Assembly (NCBI GenBank): GCA_031002005.1
Contig: CM061920.1
Location: 110,164,095-110,228,094, forward strand
Length of the DNA: 64,000 nucleotides
Direction: 5' to 3'
DNA from: Vandiemenella viatica
Lineage: Eukaryota; Arthropoda; Insecta; Orthoptera; Morabidae
Under the pieces are notes generated by a model that ran no database searches, had not been told where the DNA came from, and worked only from the letters and a program-made list of their open reading frames with translations. A program made the position numbers and the translations under genes. Below are positions 21,722-34,344 of the stretch, piece after piece; position 1 is the stretch's first letter; each line of letters begins with the position of its first letter.

Positions 21722-22830
21722 GGCTGGTTCAAAAGTATCGAGCCTGAGGCCAATGAAAAGAAACCAGTACCTGTATTTCAGAAGTATCGGCCCTGGCTGT
21801 TGAAGCACTTGGCCTACTGCGACAAAAGACGGTGAATGGTTGTCTAGTAAAATTCCTGGGGCTGTGATGTGAAGCTGTTCTGCATGTACTGCTTGACGTC
21901 GTCGTCCGAGGTGAACCGTTTGCCCCTCAGGGCCTTGCACTGGCGTGGAGCAAAATGACCCCACGGATGAGCTTGCCTGCTCGTTTTGATTTAATTTGTT
22001 GGCGAAGGGTGGTTAAGGTTTGCGAGTACGGCTGGGCATTCACTGTTGTCTCGTGCTGCGGGGAGTCTATCAGAAGGGCGCCGTCTTGGTCAAAGAAGAA
22101 CGTCAGCATAACTTTTCCTGCACTTGTGTGGATGGCCTTGGATTTTGTTGGTGGTGGTGACCCTCGTTGTTTCCACTGTAGACTTTGTCGTTTCGATTCT
22201 GGTTCGAAGTGATGACACCAAGACTCATCTCCAGCCACCACTCATGCCAGGAACTCATTCCCTTCCCTGGCATAGCGCTGCAGATGATCAAGACAGTGGG
22301 CCATTCGACATGCTTCCTGCTGTGGTTGATGAATGTGGGGCACACACTTTGCGCCAGTTCAGTATTTCCGTCATGATGGTGTGAACACATTCGAGTTCGG
22401 CGGCTTTGGCTTCCACTGTAACTCGGCGGTCCTGGGTAACGAGTCCATCAACCAGTTGGACGATGTCATCGGAATTACGGTGTGGTGTTACAGACCGTGC
22501 ATCATCGGATAACGACACCCGGCCTTCCCCTGAAGCGCTTGTGCCAGCATTGACCCTTGCAAGGGACATACAGTGTTCATGTACACTTGTGACATTCTTC
22601 GATGAATGTCCGTTCCCCTTACTCCTTCCGCTGTCAGAAAACGAACAATACTCTTTGCTCTTCTTTTGACGCCTCCATTTTACTGCTTATAACACGAATG
22701 CGCGCTGGACGACTGACGTGTGCTTCTACTAGCTATGTAGTCACGTGACTTGCACTCGTGACCCGATAGCGGCGGGCATGTGGACTTCCGCGCTCTTGTC
22801 GTAAACCCTCTTTGTTACTGACGCAACGAT
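21722..22830 (-). mobile_element. Mariner element, internally deleted
   Basis: The left end GGCTGGTTCAAAAGTATCGA looks like a mariner terminal repeat. The right end has no recognisable partner, so the 5' terminal repeat is lost or diverged. The transposase pseudogene fills the inside. No TA duplication could be confirmed. Confidence 0.65.
21778..22678 (-). pseudogene. Mariner transposase pseudogene
   Basis: Starts MEASKEEQR (ATG 22678-22676) and ends at a TGA at 21780-21778 after ...GRYF. Recognisable blocks: LVTQDRRVTV, AHTIMTEIL-like, the catalytic GDESW (first Asp), KSAGKVMLTFFFD-like, then TLTTLRQQIKSKR. At the second catalytic motif the expected HDNARP reads HASARP. It is joined directly to the ALRGKRFTSDD block, so about 40 residues and the third catalytic Asp are deleted. 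Several frameshifts and stops occur. Cannot encode an active enzyme. Confidence 0.85.
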
Positions 22831-25800
22831 ATTACCATTCAGTCACCGGTCTGAACATTCCAGACTCCGGCTCGTTTCTTTCTGAACGTTCCTTATACCA
22901 CTGTTACTCGAAGAAATTTTTTCAGGGATAATAGGAAATAACGACAACCTGGTTTGATGTAATAGTCGTCCTCTGCGAATAGTTGTAGAAGAAATTGTCC
23001 GAAACTGTGTGATCATGTCACTATTGATTTGATCCAGAATGATGATAATATAGTGTATGATATCACTAGGAAAGCAGGGCATCATCTTATAACTTATATA
23101 CCTTCGTTGCGTCATCCCGTAAGATTTGATTGTAATGATATCAGGCGAAGATCTGCCTTGCTCGTAAACCCAATCAAGTATCTCCAATATAGAGAGAATT
23201 AAACGCTCGTAATAGCCGCCATCCAGCAGAAACTTCGTTTTAATTGTTTATAGAAAAGTTAAAAATATCCACTGCCAATGAATGGTATATTAGTCTAAAA
23301 CTATCAGGCATGAGTGTGACGGGGCGTCATTTATTATAATATTTTAGTATCGAAATCATGTAAGTTTGCTAAGTTTCACTGCAGCCAGACGTCGAGTTAG
23401 CACGTACTGTTGTTCGACTTTCTGCCGATCGACAGTTCAGGTTGCAAGCTACACGTGCAGTGCTGAGCATGCAAGCCAATACTTTTCCAGCAAGCTAGAA
23501 TACATTGATCACTCTCACTTCTTCACTGACGAGCTACAAGTTAACATCTAGGCCTCGGAGATAGATATTCGCTGCACGAACCTTACCATACTCTGTTAGT
23601 TGTGAACTGTGGGGCTAAGACTCATCCCTAGGATCAGTATCACGGGTTACGAAATACCTCCGTATCTTGTACAACATCGACTGCAGATTAAATGAGGTTT
23701 CCAGAAACATTGTTTCTTTTCAAGTAACTCATAGCTGTCCGCTCCCTCTCCTAGATACAAGTTACCCTCGATGCTCATGTTTATTTACTAGCACAAGAGA
23801 AGAAGAGGATAGGTTCAAGAACAGAAGATACATGAAGAAAGTCGGCGCAAGTCATAGGGCATCGTAGGTTAACCCCTTAGAACCTACGTGTCAGTCATCC
23901 TGGCATACCCAATCAATAGTTTAACACGATCCTACACTTAGGGTCAACGACATGAGGAAACGAGCCAGCAAAGTACAATAGTAACCTTGACTGTGTCTTG
24001 AAGTGTCTACTAACAGCTTCGGACAAAATTAGTATTGGTGTCTACAGTGAGAACCGTTTAGAGTTTGTGTGATCCGTTTTGAGTTAGTTTCGTCAACGAA
24101 TTCCGACTACATTGACATTGTTTCGAGAATATTATTTTTATAATAGCGCTCTGATGATATGGCTGCTTACGTTACCTAAAACTGCCTATAACATTGATGA
24201 TAAATCGAATGACAAAACAAAAATCCATGTATGAAATCTGATATTTAAAATAATTTTAAAAAAGGTGTGGGCATCCTGACAAGTTTCAAATTAACACACT
24301 GATCCGGGAGAAGGGGAAAGCTGTTTTGTTACCGGCTATTCTGGGCGCCGGCGTTTTATTCTGGTGCCACTTGTGGCCTTGTGTAAAGCTGCACATTCCA
24401 CTTCAGTAGTCTTCGGGACATCTCATCCACTATTTTTATACTGCTTCTTACAATTGATTCGGTGGATGATCTTTTATTTTTTGCGGTCAATCTGTTGACT
24501 GGTTTCGCGAATTCCTTCACCTGTTCCTAGCTAGTAGTAATATCTTCATCACAACTTAACCATTGCAATCCAATTATCTACTTCGTAAGTTATTTATGCA
24601 CAATTCTTTCTTCCTGTTGTTTACTTGAAAACGAATAACGAATCGCGCATATCTTAAAATGAGATCCAGCCACCTGTTTCTCTTCTCTGGTAGCCTCTTA
24701 CAGAAATTTCTTTCACCGCCTATAATTTCCAAAACATGTTATATATATCATACTTAACCTGTTCACTTCCTTCTATAGCACTAGATTTCAAAGGCATCGA
24801 TTTCCCTTCTTTTAAGTGTTCCTATACTCCAATCTTCGCTTCCACAAGTGTCGTGCTCTCTAATTGTCTGCAAGGGTTTACGAAGTTGTTTCTCACTGTG
24901 TGGTAATAACTGAACAGGCCTCTGCTTTATTTACTCATTTCGTCGCATTAACGTTATAAACATAGAAACAGCAGTTACAATATATAATTAAAAACCAACA
25001 AAGGTTTCAAGTAAATAAGTTTAAGGTAGTCACGAGTAGTTTGGAGTGAAATTATGTCTGTCGTAGTATGTCTATCGGTTTCGAGAGTTCACGTGGCAGA
25101 AGTAGCGGAGTCGAAGTCTTCATTTTTATCAAACTACTTCGTCTCCAACAGCTTACAGCTTGTCGAACTTGAGAAGTGTGTATTTCACCGGGCGGGTAAA
25201 GGGACATGCATTTTTAATGCATTTCTTATTATTATGTTCGTCCCATGTGATCATCGCTGACCATCACTCTCATCCACTCGTTGTTTTTTTTTTTTGATAA
25301 CTTTTCACACTTCACTGCACTGACAGAGGCTTTTATTTTTCTCTGACAATTATCGTGTTTGTTTCGCTGGACGTTTTTTCCCTGTCTGTTTGTGCTAGTG
25401 TTATTTGTTTGAATTGTTTGTATTTGTGTTTATGGTTTACTGCATAATAATATGTGTGGTTTGACAGGTTCGTGTAAGTCTGTAATATGGATTTTACTTC
25501 AGCTAATGGTTTCTTAGTGCTCAAATTAGTATATTTGTTTTCTGCTTACAGTATTCGATATCTGTGTCGTTGTTAGATAATTGATCGATGTTCTGTAAAT
25601 GTAATCTGACTGTTACATGCAAAAGTGCTCATGTGTTGTTTGCACCTTGTTTGTGTATTGTACTCAAAGCGTCTGAATTGTGCAATTTTTTTTTTTATGT
25701 CGATGCTGCTTTTAATTTACATCCTTAAGGAACTATAGGTGATAAATTTTTTGGTGCCATTCCTTTTTTTTGTTATTATGCTCTATTATTCTACGCTTAC

Positions 25801-27489
25801 TTTATATTTGACTTTTATTTTACCCCTCGCCTTGATCCGTTATTTATTTTGGAACTGAGCATCTTAATTCTGGGATACAATATTATGAAATACAAAAAAT
25901 AAAAATAACTGTTATGTAAACGTGATGGTTAACATATACTGAATGACGTGACAATTAATATTGAGATAAACGCGTCTTTCTCGGAAGTAGACAGTTATAG
26001 GAACTGGGTAATCACCTTGTGGCGTCGCTGAGGACTGAGCTTGCGTGGGCTGTGTTGGGGTGAAGGCCGGCCACGCAGCTGTCCACAGATCGATACCTTT
26101 ACCCGACCTTCGCCCTATAGCGTACTGCGTGCAGGCATTGCGCAACTCGACACCAGTCCATAGGGTATCACATGCTTAGCAGCTCCTCACTCAGCTGTAC
26201 TTGGTTCTCTGTTGCTATGGCTGCTGGACTCTTTTGTATCATGCCCTCCACTCCTACATATGTAATCTGCATTTCGGAATAGAGTATGTGCGCAAACCTT
26301 CCATTTCGCGTATTTAACTCGGAACCGATGCCTTGCTTCCCGAATACCCGATGGTTACTTAGTAATTAGAGCGGACGGTCATATGATGAGTCGCTAGGTT
26401 TATTTGAATTGCGCATTTTCTGACTGATTCAAAATTATTGAAATATGACGGATATGGACAGTCGTCGTTTGTGTGGCGGGTTGGAGTCAACAGCATGACA
26501 ACAGCAGAGGACTGCTGTGACTGTACATGCGTATAGACCACCTTTTTCTTCTTCCAAATATTTAATTTTTGCGGAATTATTTTGTGAGTTTTAGTTTCCT
26601 TTGACCTAGTCTTTATTTGCCAGAGATAGTTCTGAGGACATGTTATAGACGAAAGCTGCATCCTGTGTGACTTGTTTTAAAACTCAACAATTATGGCCAT
26701 GTAGCTTTTCCGCCACAAATTAATTACTAGTGATAGGTAGGATGTTGAGAATGAGAGGAGTATTAATGGAAGCGATGACGGATACAATTTCAGTAAACTT
26801 TTACCGTAATGTTCCGCTAATCACTCGATACTTGTACTGCGGATGGAGATTCAGCGTTGCTTTTTATGACTGTGTGATAGTTAAACCGCGCTTCTGGCTT
26901 CGCAGTCCCAATATGATTCCCCCCCCCCATCTGAAATTCCGCAGCTGGGGTGAACTCCCGAATAGAAATTCCCGGATATTACACTAGGCCACAACAAGAG
27001 AGATTTCCGAGGGTTTTCCCTTCTTGGGATTCCCTCGTTTCTCTTCCCAGCAGTTGCACCGGACATAAATACATCAAGTGCCAAGTTAGTAAACAGCAAG
27101 CCTGACGACTGTTTACTTGGCATAATATTGACTAACTAATGAATGTGTCTTAAAAAGCCTAAATGAGAACAGTGTGACATTAATGACCAGACAATACTGC
27201 CTCATCCTAGGGTAAAGGGACTATGGTATTACAAAGATCCAGTAACAGTTGCTTTTTTAATCGGTCTTACACACTTTATGAAGACGTATAAAAAGATTTA
27301 AATCACACAATACTAAAAAAAAAAAATGATGGTGATTCCGTTGGCAGCGGCGTAATTTCAGTACATCTCTGCCTATAAGTTACGTAGGAAACAGAGGAGC
27401 TTTTCTTCTAACTTTCGCAGTGTATTTCCGTCCCCGTCTGTTAACGTAAGGAACGTGCGGGAGATGATTTTATGTTAATGACATACTCA
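22831..27489. other. Long stretch without a supported gene
   Basis: AT-rich, with poly(T) runs at about 25285 and 25688 and a slightly GC-richer segment at 26020-26150. Open frames are short. I find no transposon signature, tRNA or splice-bounded exon that I can defend. Confidence 0.5.
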
Positions 27490-27745
27490 CTCTCAGCTCG
27501 TAGTACGCGTGAGGTGAGTGCCAAAAAAGAAGGTAGCCGAGCGGCCGGGTTCAGTGTGCCGCCCGCGCGCGGCGCAGTGGGGCAGGGTCGGTGACGTCAC
27601 GGCCGGCCTTGCCGCGTGACGTCAGAGCGCGTGCCCGGCCGCGTGGGCGCCGAGTTATTCGCGGAGGACGCGCCCCCACGCCAACCTGTCAATCAGCCAG
27701 CGTCTGTGCAGCATCCACTCCAGGGCACGACGTCACCACGTAACA
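27490..27745. promoter_or_regulatory. CpG-rich island with twin CREs
   Basis: Strong local GC and CpG enrichment with two perfect TGACGTCA sites 25 bases apart (27592-27599, 27617-27624) and a third near-match (GACGTCACC) at about 27730. No TATA box. This pattern fits a CREB/ATF-responsive, TATA-less promoter. The direction of the target gene is unknown. A weak donor-like GAG|GTGAGT lies at 27511-27519 on the plus strand. Confidence 0.45.
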
Positions 27746-28540
27746 TATGGTACACCTGCACTCTGATAATTCACAAGTCAGCGATAATACGAGCGAGAAC
27801 TTCTCTCGTCCTCGTGACAGGCAAAAGCTGGTCTAATGATAAATGATGTGCCAGTAAACGTAATGAGATAACCACGTTAGAGCCGAGTGCCTTAAAAAAC
27901 CTAGGACGCAATAGAAAAAAGAAGTGTCGTTACATTTTCCAGTTTATCGATACACACTTGAAATTAGTGCTGTACCTTTTTCAGATGGTACTACCCTCCA
28001 GAGTAGTATGCTAATTAAGATACTAACAGGGAGAATGCGCTGTACACTAGTTGGTTCTACGCCATATTGTGCAATCGAGATATATCTTTGTAGCATGATG
28101 TAACAACTCCTCGCGTACTACGTCTGTTGACTTAGCACACTTCACACAACAGCAACCGCACTGTTAGCCAAATGGCGCAGTAACGAACATTCTTGAAGCA
28201 GAAGGCTCAAATTCTTTTCCAAATTTCTGTTATCCATCCATTAAGAATAGATCTTTGATGACATCAATTCGCCGGATTCCTTCAAGTTCAATCGGAACCA
28301 TTAACCAAAGCAACTTCAAAACTGGATGTGGATGAACCGTAAATTAAAACGCAGAAAAATCTCAGAAAAAGGAAGTTTCACCATTTATATCATTTAAATC
28401 GTACGGTGGATGTCTATCATCTCCCTCTTTTTTTGGACACAATAATATTCCAAAACTACTTGCATTACATCGTGCATCTTACGAGTGAAATTCTACATCT
28501 CAGTGTTAAAAGCAGACCGCCGGAAAGAAGATTGTGGTTC
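27746..28540. other. No gene recognised
   Basis: Sequence downstream of the CpG island. No coding exon with good splice sites was found. Confidence 0.45.
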
Positions 28541-28735
28541 ACTAGAAGGTTCAAATCCCCATCGGGCCAATCATACAATTTGGTTGTTCATGCTTTCCTG
28601 AAGTCAGTGCAGACGAATGCCGAGATGATTAGTTTAAAACACCACAGCCGAATTTATTCCCGTTCCTTGTCACTGATTTTCACCCATCTCTAATGATCTC
28701 TACGTCAGCGAGGCATAAAGCCATAAGCAAAAAGG
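28541..28735 (+). repeat. SINE copy 7, diverged
   Basis: Box B reads GGTTCAAATCCCC. The body is strongly diverged, but the order is kept: TTTGGTTGTTCATG, CAGTGCAGACGAATGCC, CACAGCCGAATT, TCTAATGATCTCTACGTCAG and GCATAAAGCCATAAGC. An older copy or a sister subfamily. Confidence 0.75.
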
Positions 28736-28819
28736 AAAAGATTTTTCCGCTGTTTACTGATGTCCTAACATTTAGGTACAGTTATTCCGTTGAATAGGTC
28801 CAGTAGGATCACTGACACC

Positions 28820-29213
28820 AACGGAGCGGCCATGAAATACTTGGCGCGGTCTAGGGGAGGGGTTGCGTAGAAACTAGAAAGCTACGCTAGGCCATGTGGG
28901 AAGGCGGCAAGGGGTTGCGGAGCCAAGCCACGTAGCTTTCATTCAAATTAACTTGTCACAGTTAAAATAAGTTACAGAACACACAACAACATGTGAATAT
29001 TTATTTCAGTCACTTAATTATCACCGTATGTAATTTACGATAGTCTGACAACAGAAAACAGTACAAATTGTCTTCTGGAATCAATAGGGAAAAAAGCTAC
29101 GTGCCACGTAAAAAAAGGGGGCGGTGTAGAGGCGAAAGTCCCGTCAGGATACGTGGGGGGGGGGGGTTTTCACAGGAGGCAAAAATAGGGCTACTTAGTT
29201 TATGGACGCTCCC
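28820..29213 (-). mobile_element. Coastal-family MITE, copy 2
   Basis: The right end, reverse-complemented, is AGGGAGCGTCCATAAACTA. The left end is GGAGCGGCCATGAAATACTT. Read on the minus strand, the inside matches 49162-49513 along most of its length: TGATTCCAGAA, GTCAGACTAT.GTAAATTACA and AAATAAATATTCACATG. A G13 run lies at 29154-29166. Non-coding. Confidence 0.8.
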
Positions 29214-29727
29214 TAACCTCTGAGAGTGATATCACATTGAGTAGTAGTGGAATTATTTTTCTTGTACGGTTCGTAGAATAATTTCTCTTGATGTCGAAAT
29301 TAAAATGTCTAAATCCTCCAACAATTTCGCCATTAATTTCTGACGTGCAACGAATACTTACTGTACAGTGTGTTTGATTCTTCAGGATTTGTTTATGAAA
29401 CAGAAGATCCTACAATGCTGAAACTTATGCTTCATCAAACACGTACACTTACTACCAGTAAAACTGGTTTAAATATTGGTGGACTAAATAATATATGATA
29501 AAACCAGTTCTTTCTTTCAGTATTTACGTAGAATAACCTCCAGTAAGCCTAAGAATATTTTTGGTTTTCATGGAGAAGTTTTTTTTTTTTTTATACTGTA
29601 TATAAATTGAAATGCTGTGACTTTTAATATTGGAATCTCATTTCTTTAAATATATGTAAATATCTCTGCAATACAATACAAAATGCAATGTTGTTGCAGG
29701 CCCTTTTTCCTGAGTTGATTAGTTAAT
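29214..29727. other. No gene recognised
   Basis: AT-rich, with a T13 run at 29580-29592. Nothing else supported. Confidence 0.5.
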
Positions 29728-29868
29728 TACTAATTAAAATGATAACGCCAATGCAACTGTTTAATTTGTTTATTGTTGTGTCGTGCGCCTCGATGAAATA
29801 TGAAACGCGTACGACATAACAATAGACAAATTAAACAGTAGCATTGCCTGTTACACTTTCAATTAGTA
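29728..29868. mobile_element. Small foldback element, 141 bp
   Basis: Arms start TACTAATT and continue TAACGCCAATGCAACTG, ATTTGTTTATTGTTGTGTCG. The right arm reads back as TACTAATT, TAACAGGCAATGCTACTG, ATTTGTCTATTGTTATGTCG. The loop is about 20 bases around CGATGAAATATGAAACG. It matches part of 16296-16380. Non-coding MITE. Confidence 0.8.
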
Positions 29869-31634
29869 CCAATACAAAATAGTCATTTTCTATTGATCCC
29901 AGAACAAGAGACTAACTATGTGTTGTCCTGAATCCTGTTCTAAACATTTGGATGCCAGAATTTCACTAAACTAGTGTAACAAAACTGAGGCAGTGTTTAC
30001 ACGTGTTTGCTAGTAGTATCTTTTTCATTTTTTGATGTACTTCCCGAAGGTTGCCCAGAATATTCCCTGATGCTGAGAGGTCTGCAGACTAGGTCCTTTT
30101 CCTCTTTTTTTCTATAGAGTTATGAATACATGTCTAAGCGCATGTTTAATGATTTGTTTTCTACGAAGCTATTATGATAGAGGGAATCTTAATATTGTTG
30201 TACGCCCTGACCGCTTAGGCCTCTGAAACTCACTCTGGTTTATCTCAACTAGGATTGTCACCCGTACTCTATCATAGAGTATTGTACCCTGTTACACGAT
30301 GGCGTACACCATAAACTACGAAAGTAATAGAGAACGTTAAAATACTTTTTAATATTTTTTTAGTCAACACACATTCTCACTTTTGGTTGACAGTTACGTA
30401 CAAAAATAGTATTGGGACTTGTTGGTCGCTCGGCCGCATTCGACCGAATAGGTCGTATGCAGTGGACGCGTCAAAATGCCTTCTTCTGTCTCGGCATGAA
30501 TCGGTCATATTCGACAGCTGTAGGCAGACCACTTGTTTTGTGGACTGTGCCACTGGTCTGCTGTTGTTAGTTGAATACTGTGTTGTGTTCATTAGTCATT
30601 ACTGAACTATCTCAAATTCAATATGAACATTTTATGTGTATTATTGAAGCTTTACAATTGTATAAACTGCAAATTGGTATGGACTGTTTATATGAAGAAA
30701 AAATGCTGCTGAATGAATTGCATGGAAAATTCGTAGACGATAAAAGTTTTACTGATATCCAAATTCTCAAATATGCAAGTACATATTCAATAAAAAAAAA
30801 GATTTTTCAAATATGTTTAATCTGTTCCTAACAGTTCTGCATTCATTGAAAGGAGTTTTTTTGTGAATGAAAAGAAACAAATCTTCGCTCAGCTTAATGA
30901 AGTATGAGTATTTTAGTTTAAATGTAGACTGTACAGATACTGTGGAACTGTTTAGGAAGAATAATTATTTGTTGAATGTGTAAAAAAAAAACAAAAAAAA
31001 ACAAACAAACAAAAAAAAAACTATGGAACATATGTGTTCAAACATAAGAAATAAACGTACTCTTTTTCCATATAGCGTACTCTACTGTATTTTTGCCATC
31101 AAAAAACACAACTGTTCCGAAAAAAGGTGGTAACCCTAATCTCGACCTGACTCCGAGCACCACACGCGCTTCCCTCCTGGTACACGCGACGGGTTTTTAA
31201 AACGACTGAGACCCTCTGACTCGAACCAATACGCGAGGTGGACAGTAACGAGCAGAACGTCCGCACAGGAGTTATTCCGCAAACGCAGCAAAATTAGTGT
31301 CAGTGTGGTAAAGCAGCATAAATGCCTATATAAACAGTTGTAGGAATGAACAAGATTGAAGTAAATCTTTATTATAGACTACATCTTGAAGTATCCCTGT
31401 GGGTACCTCTTGTGATTTGTTTTTTTAATAAGCATATTTAATTAATTAACCAATAAAATAATTGTGGGCGTGGTCCTTGGCCAGAATCATCTTTCACATA
31501 AACAAGATATTATGATAAATGATGAATAAGAAGTAAATGATAATAAAAGAACAGACATTGATTTTATTGATTATTTTCATTCACGAAACAATTATTTATT
31601 GAAACAATTGAGGCAGTTGATCGATTTATTTCAG
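29869..31634. other. No firm gene; A-rich tail-like run
   Basis: A stretch of A runs broken by C (about 30981-31020) could be a retroposed poly(A) tail. The frame at 30571-30831 lies upstream of it, but I do not recognise the protein. No target-site duplication was found. Confidence 0.4.
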
Positions 31635-31846
31635 GAAAGACAGTGGAATTTACTGTTCATAATTTCTGGATCCAAGAACTTGTCTGTCACTTGTCAGCGA
31701 TTATACAAATACTCAATGTAGACCAACAAGGTGAGGAACTTACATGGGAAAACCTTTATTTACAGGCAGTAGTGGCTGAAGTTGTTGACTTTGATGTCAC
31801 TGGAGCGTTGCAGAATGTGTCGGGACTTATCAAAGTAATTTTGTGA
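31635..31846 (+). CDS. Candidate terminal exon, unknown protein
   Basis: An acceptor-like TTTATTTCAG ends at 31634, and a frame of about 70 codons then runs to a TGA at 31844-31846. The residues look protein-like (ELTWENLYLQAVVAEVV, hydrophobic and acidic alternation), without low complexity. I recognise no family. No partner exon was found. Chance frames of this length are common, so this is only a candidate. Confidence 0.2.
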
Positions 31847-33842
31847 TGATTTGGAAAGGGAACTGATTACGCCTTAAGTACCTACTGTTTATACGCCTGG
31901 AAAAAAAAAAAAGTTGAGAGCCCGATTTTAGAAGTGCCAGCCGCCATTTGAGCCCGCATCCTCGGTCTAGAGTATTATTCTTGTAATCATAATGCCGATC
32001 TTGTACTTTGTAGTAGTACATTAAAGTATATACTTACAGTAATGTCTTGCTTTAACTGCTCTAACCGAACAAGAAAAACGTATTTAACTACTCGAAACGT
32101 GTTTCAGCTTCTTTCCTTGTAACTCACTACAAAATGATACATTATACCAGCAGAAACATACGAAACCTGCCGCAGGAGGTGGGGAGGATAGTTCGGCGAT
32201 GACATCTGACTGTCACCCTTTTGTATAAGTATTATTTTTCTTTAAACAAGCAGCAGTTTTCTTCTTTATTCAACGAATAAAAACGGAATCAGCACATTAA
32301 TAGAGACAATAAACCAAGCACTAACTACAGTTAGTGCTTAATCTATGATTTTCGGACCTGGAATTTCCATGAAATAATTGGCGGCGAATGGCGGCATTAT
32401 CTGCCGTATGTTCCAACTGTTCCAAGGGTGAAGTCTCCCAAAAAATAAAAATCATTTATAAAGAACTGTACGTAACGAAGAAATACCAGATTTTTCTCTA
32501 TTCTGTTAAAGTATCTAATTATTATAAAGTTGCCACGAACACGTTTTTTGTGTTTGGTAGCTCGTTTAGTAGTATCGGAATTAATCGAAAAGAAAATTTA
32601 CATCCTGTTATTCCTTACAAGTTATGAATGCAGTGTCACTCTCGAGTGAGCAAATACTTTTACCGCCGACTTGTTGGTGGAATTCTTTGCTGGTCCCGTC
32701 TTTGTTGTATCTCTGACGCTCTGTGTTTAGTCTCGATGCTTGCAGCGTTATGTGATCCGAGTGCCCCAGCAATGACGCCATCTCTGGCGGCTAAAAGCGG
32801 TGAGTTGCGTGCTGTTGTCTGCGCCGTTACGACACGTGCCACAGCTTCTACACATACGCTCCACACAACTGACTATTACTCAGGAGAGAGAATCGTGGAT
32901 GCTCGCATGCCAGTCAGTAACCCCGAGAAGAACCAATCGTCTTTCCGAAGAGTAGGCCTGAACAGACCAGCACAAGGTTCAGTCTCTTCCTTCCTTCTAA
33001 ATTCATTCACTCACTTTGCAAACAACATACTATACTGATCACAAAACCATCACTGTCACACATACAAACAGTAACCGTTACACACTCTTGTGTCACCGGT
33101 GAAGGCAACCCAGTTAAATTTCCAATCTCCAACGTAGTGGCTCCATCAATCACAGAGTAGGGAAAAACTCTACAGGAAGCGTAACATTTTACTTCCCACG
33201 GTAGCCATATCCTACCGAAGGCAAACATTGAGACAGAAATCCAGTATAGAATAAGATGTTCCAGTGTAATTTACGGCCGTTTCCTAAAAAGATTGTTTGA
33301 CAATCAAGACATCTGTGACCCCAACAAAGCTCTATGTTTGCAGTATCATTGTAATACCAAGTCCACTGCATGGTTGCGAAGGTACTTAAAATGTTGGAAA
33401 AGTGGCACCAACGCTATCTGACCAAGAAACTTAACATTCTAATGCGTTGAGGTAATGATGGTTTAGATATGCCAACCGAATGACAGAGTACAATTAGCAA
33501 GCGCATGTAAAATTTCATCATGTATTTTGATGTAGTAAATTTGTCCTTCGGGACCATCTGGAGTGTGTACCGTCAGGAGGGTTTCAGTGATTAACAGCTG
33601 CACAGATGTCAACAGACTTCATGAGCATTGCAGTTCAAGTGGTTTGGTTTGAAGGTGGACCTTACGATTCCCCTGAATAAACACGACCTGCAAACAGGTC
33701 GATGACGATGTAAGTTCATCGCTGGTTCTGTCCTCCACAAATTGACGACTACACTGAAGTACAAGGTAGCTTCTCCGTTAATACGTTCTCGAGCAACGTA
33801 GATTCTTGTGAATGATGTTGGACAAAATACACGGGTAATATA
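31847..33842. other. No gene recognised
   Basis: AT-rich. The frame at 32628-33038 (136 codons) is the longest here but has no motif I know and overlaps an opposite frame. Its codon content looks like chance. Confidence 0.45.
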
Positions 33843-34067
33843 TACTGAAGTGCCAAAAGTCATGGAATACCTCCTACTATCGTGTGGGGCTTCCTTTTGC
33901 CTGGAGAAGTGCAGCAGCCTGAAGAGGCATTAACTCAACAAATCGTCCCATGATTAATTATTCAGCCACACTTAGTCTACAGCCGTCCATACAGTTGCTG
34001 TTGTAGGACATTGTGCACGAACTGACCTATCGATCATGTTGCAGATATGTTCGATTGAATTCATGTC

Positions 34068-34344
34068 ACCGAGCGGGGCGGTGTAACGGTTAGCGTTCTC
34101 GCCTCGCATTTGGGAGGACGGCGGTTCGAATCCCCGTCCGGGCATCCAGATTTGGGTTTTCCATGGTTTCCCCAAATCACTCCAGGCAAATGCCGGGATG
34201 CTTCCTTCAAAAGGCCATGGCCGAATTCCTTCCCATTCCTTGCCCCCATCCTTGCCCACATCCTTGCCCCTCATTCTTTCCCGTCTCTAAGGACCTCAAT
34301 GTTAAAAAGAGACGTAAAGCAGTTACAAAAAAAAAAAAAAAAAA
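34068..34344 (+). repeat. SINE copy 8, full length, inserted in the Tc1 element
   Basis: Best reference copy in the window: head ACCGAGCGGGGCGGTGTAAC, box A-like GGTTAGCGTTCTCGC, box B GGTTCGAATCC, full body and A18-type tail. Flanked by an 11-bp perfect target-site duplication gaattcatgtc (34057-34067, 34345-34355). The Tc1 sequence resumes on the other side, proving the order of insertion. (CATCCTTGCCC)n in the body shows small local duplication. Confidence 0.95.

Noticed and set aside
32628..33038. 136-codon frame on the plus strand
   Set aside because: No known motif, rich in S/A/C by chance-like composition, and an opposite frame (32660-32866) is equally open. No splice or promoter support.
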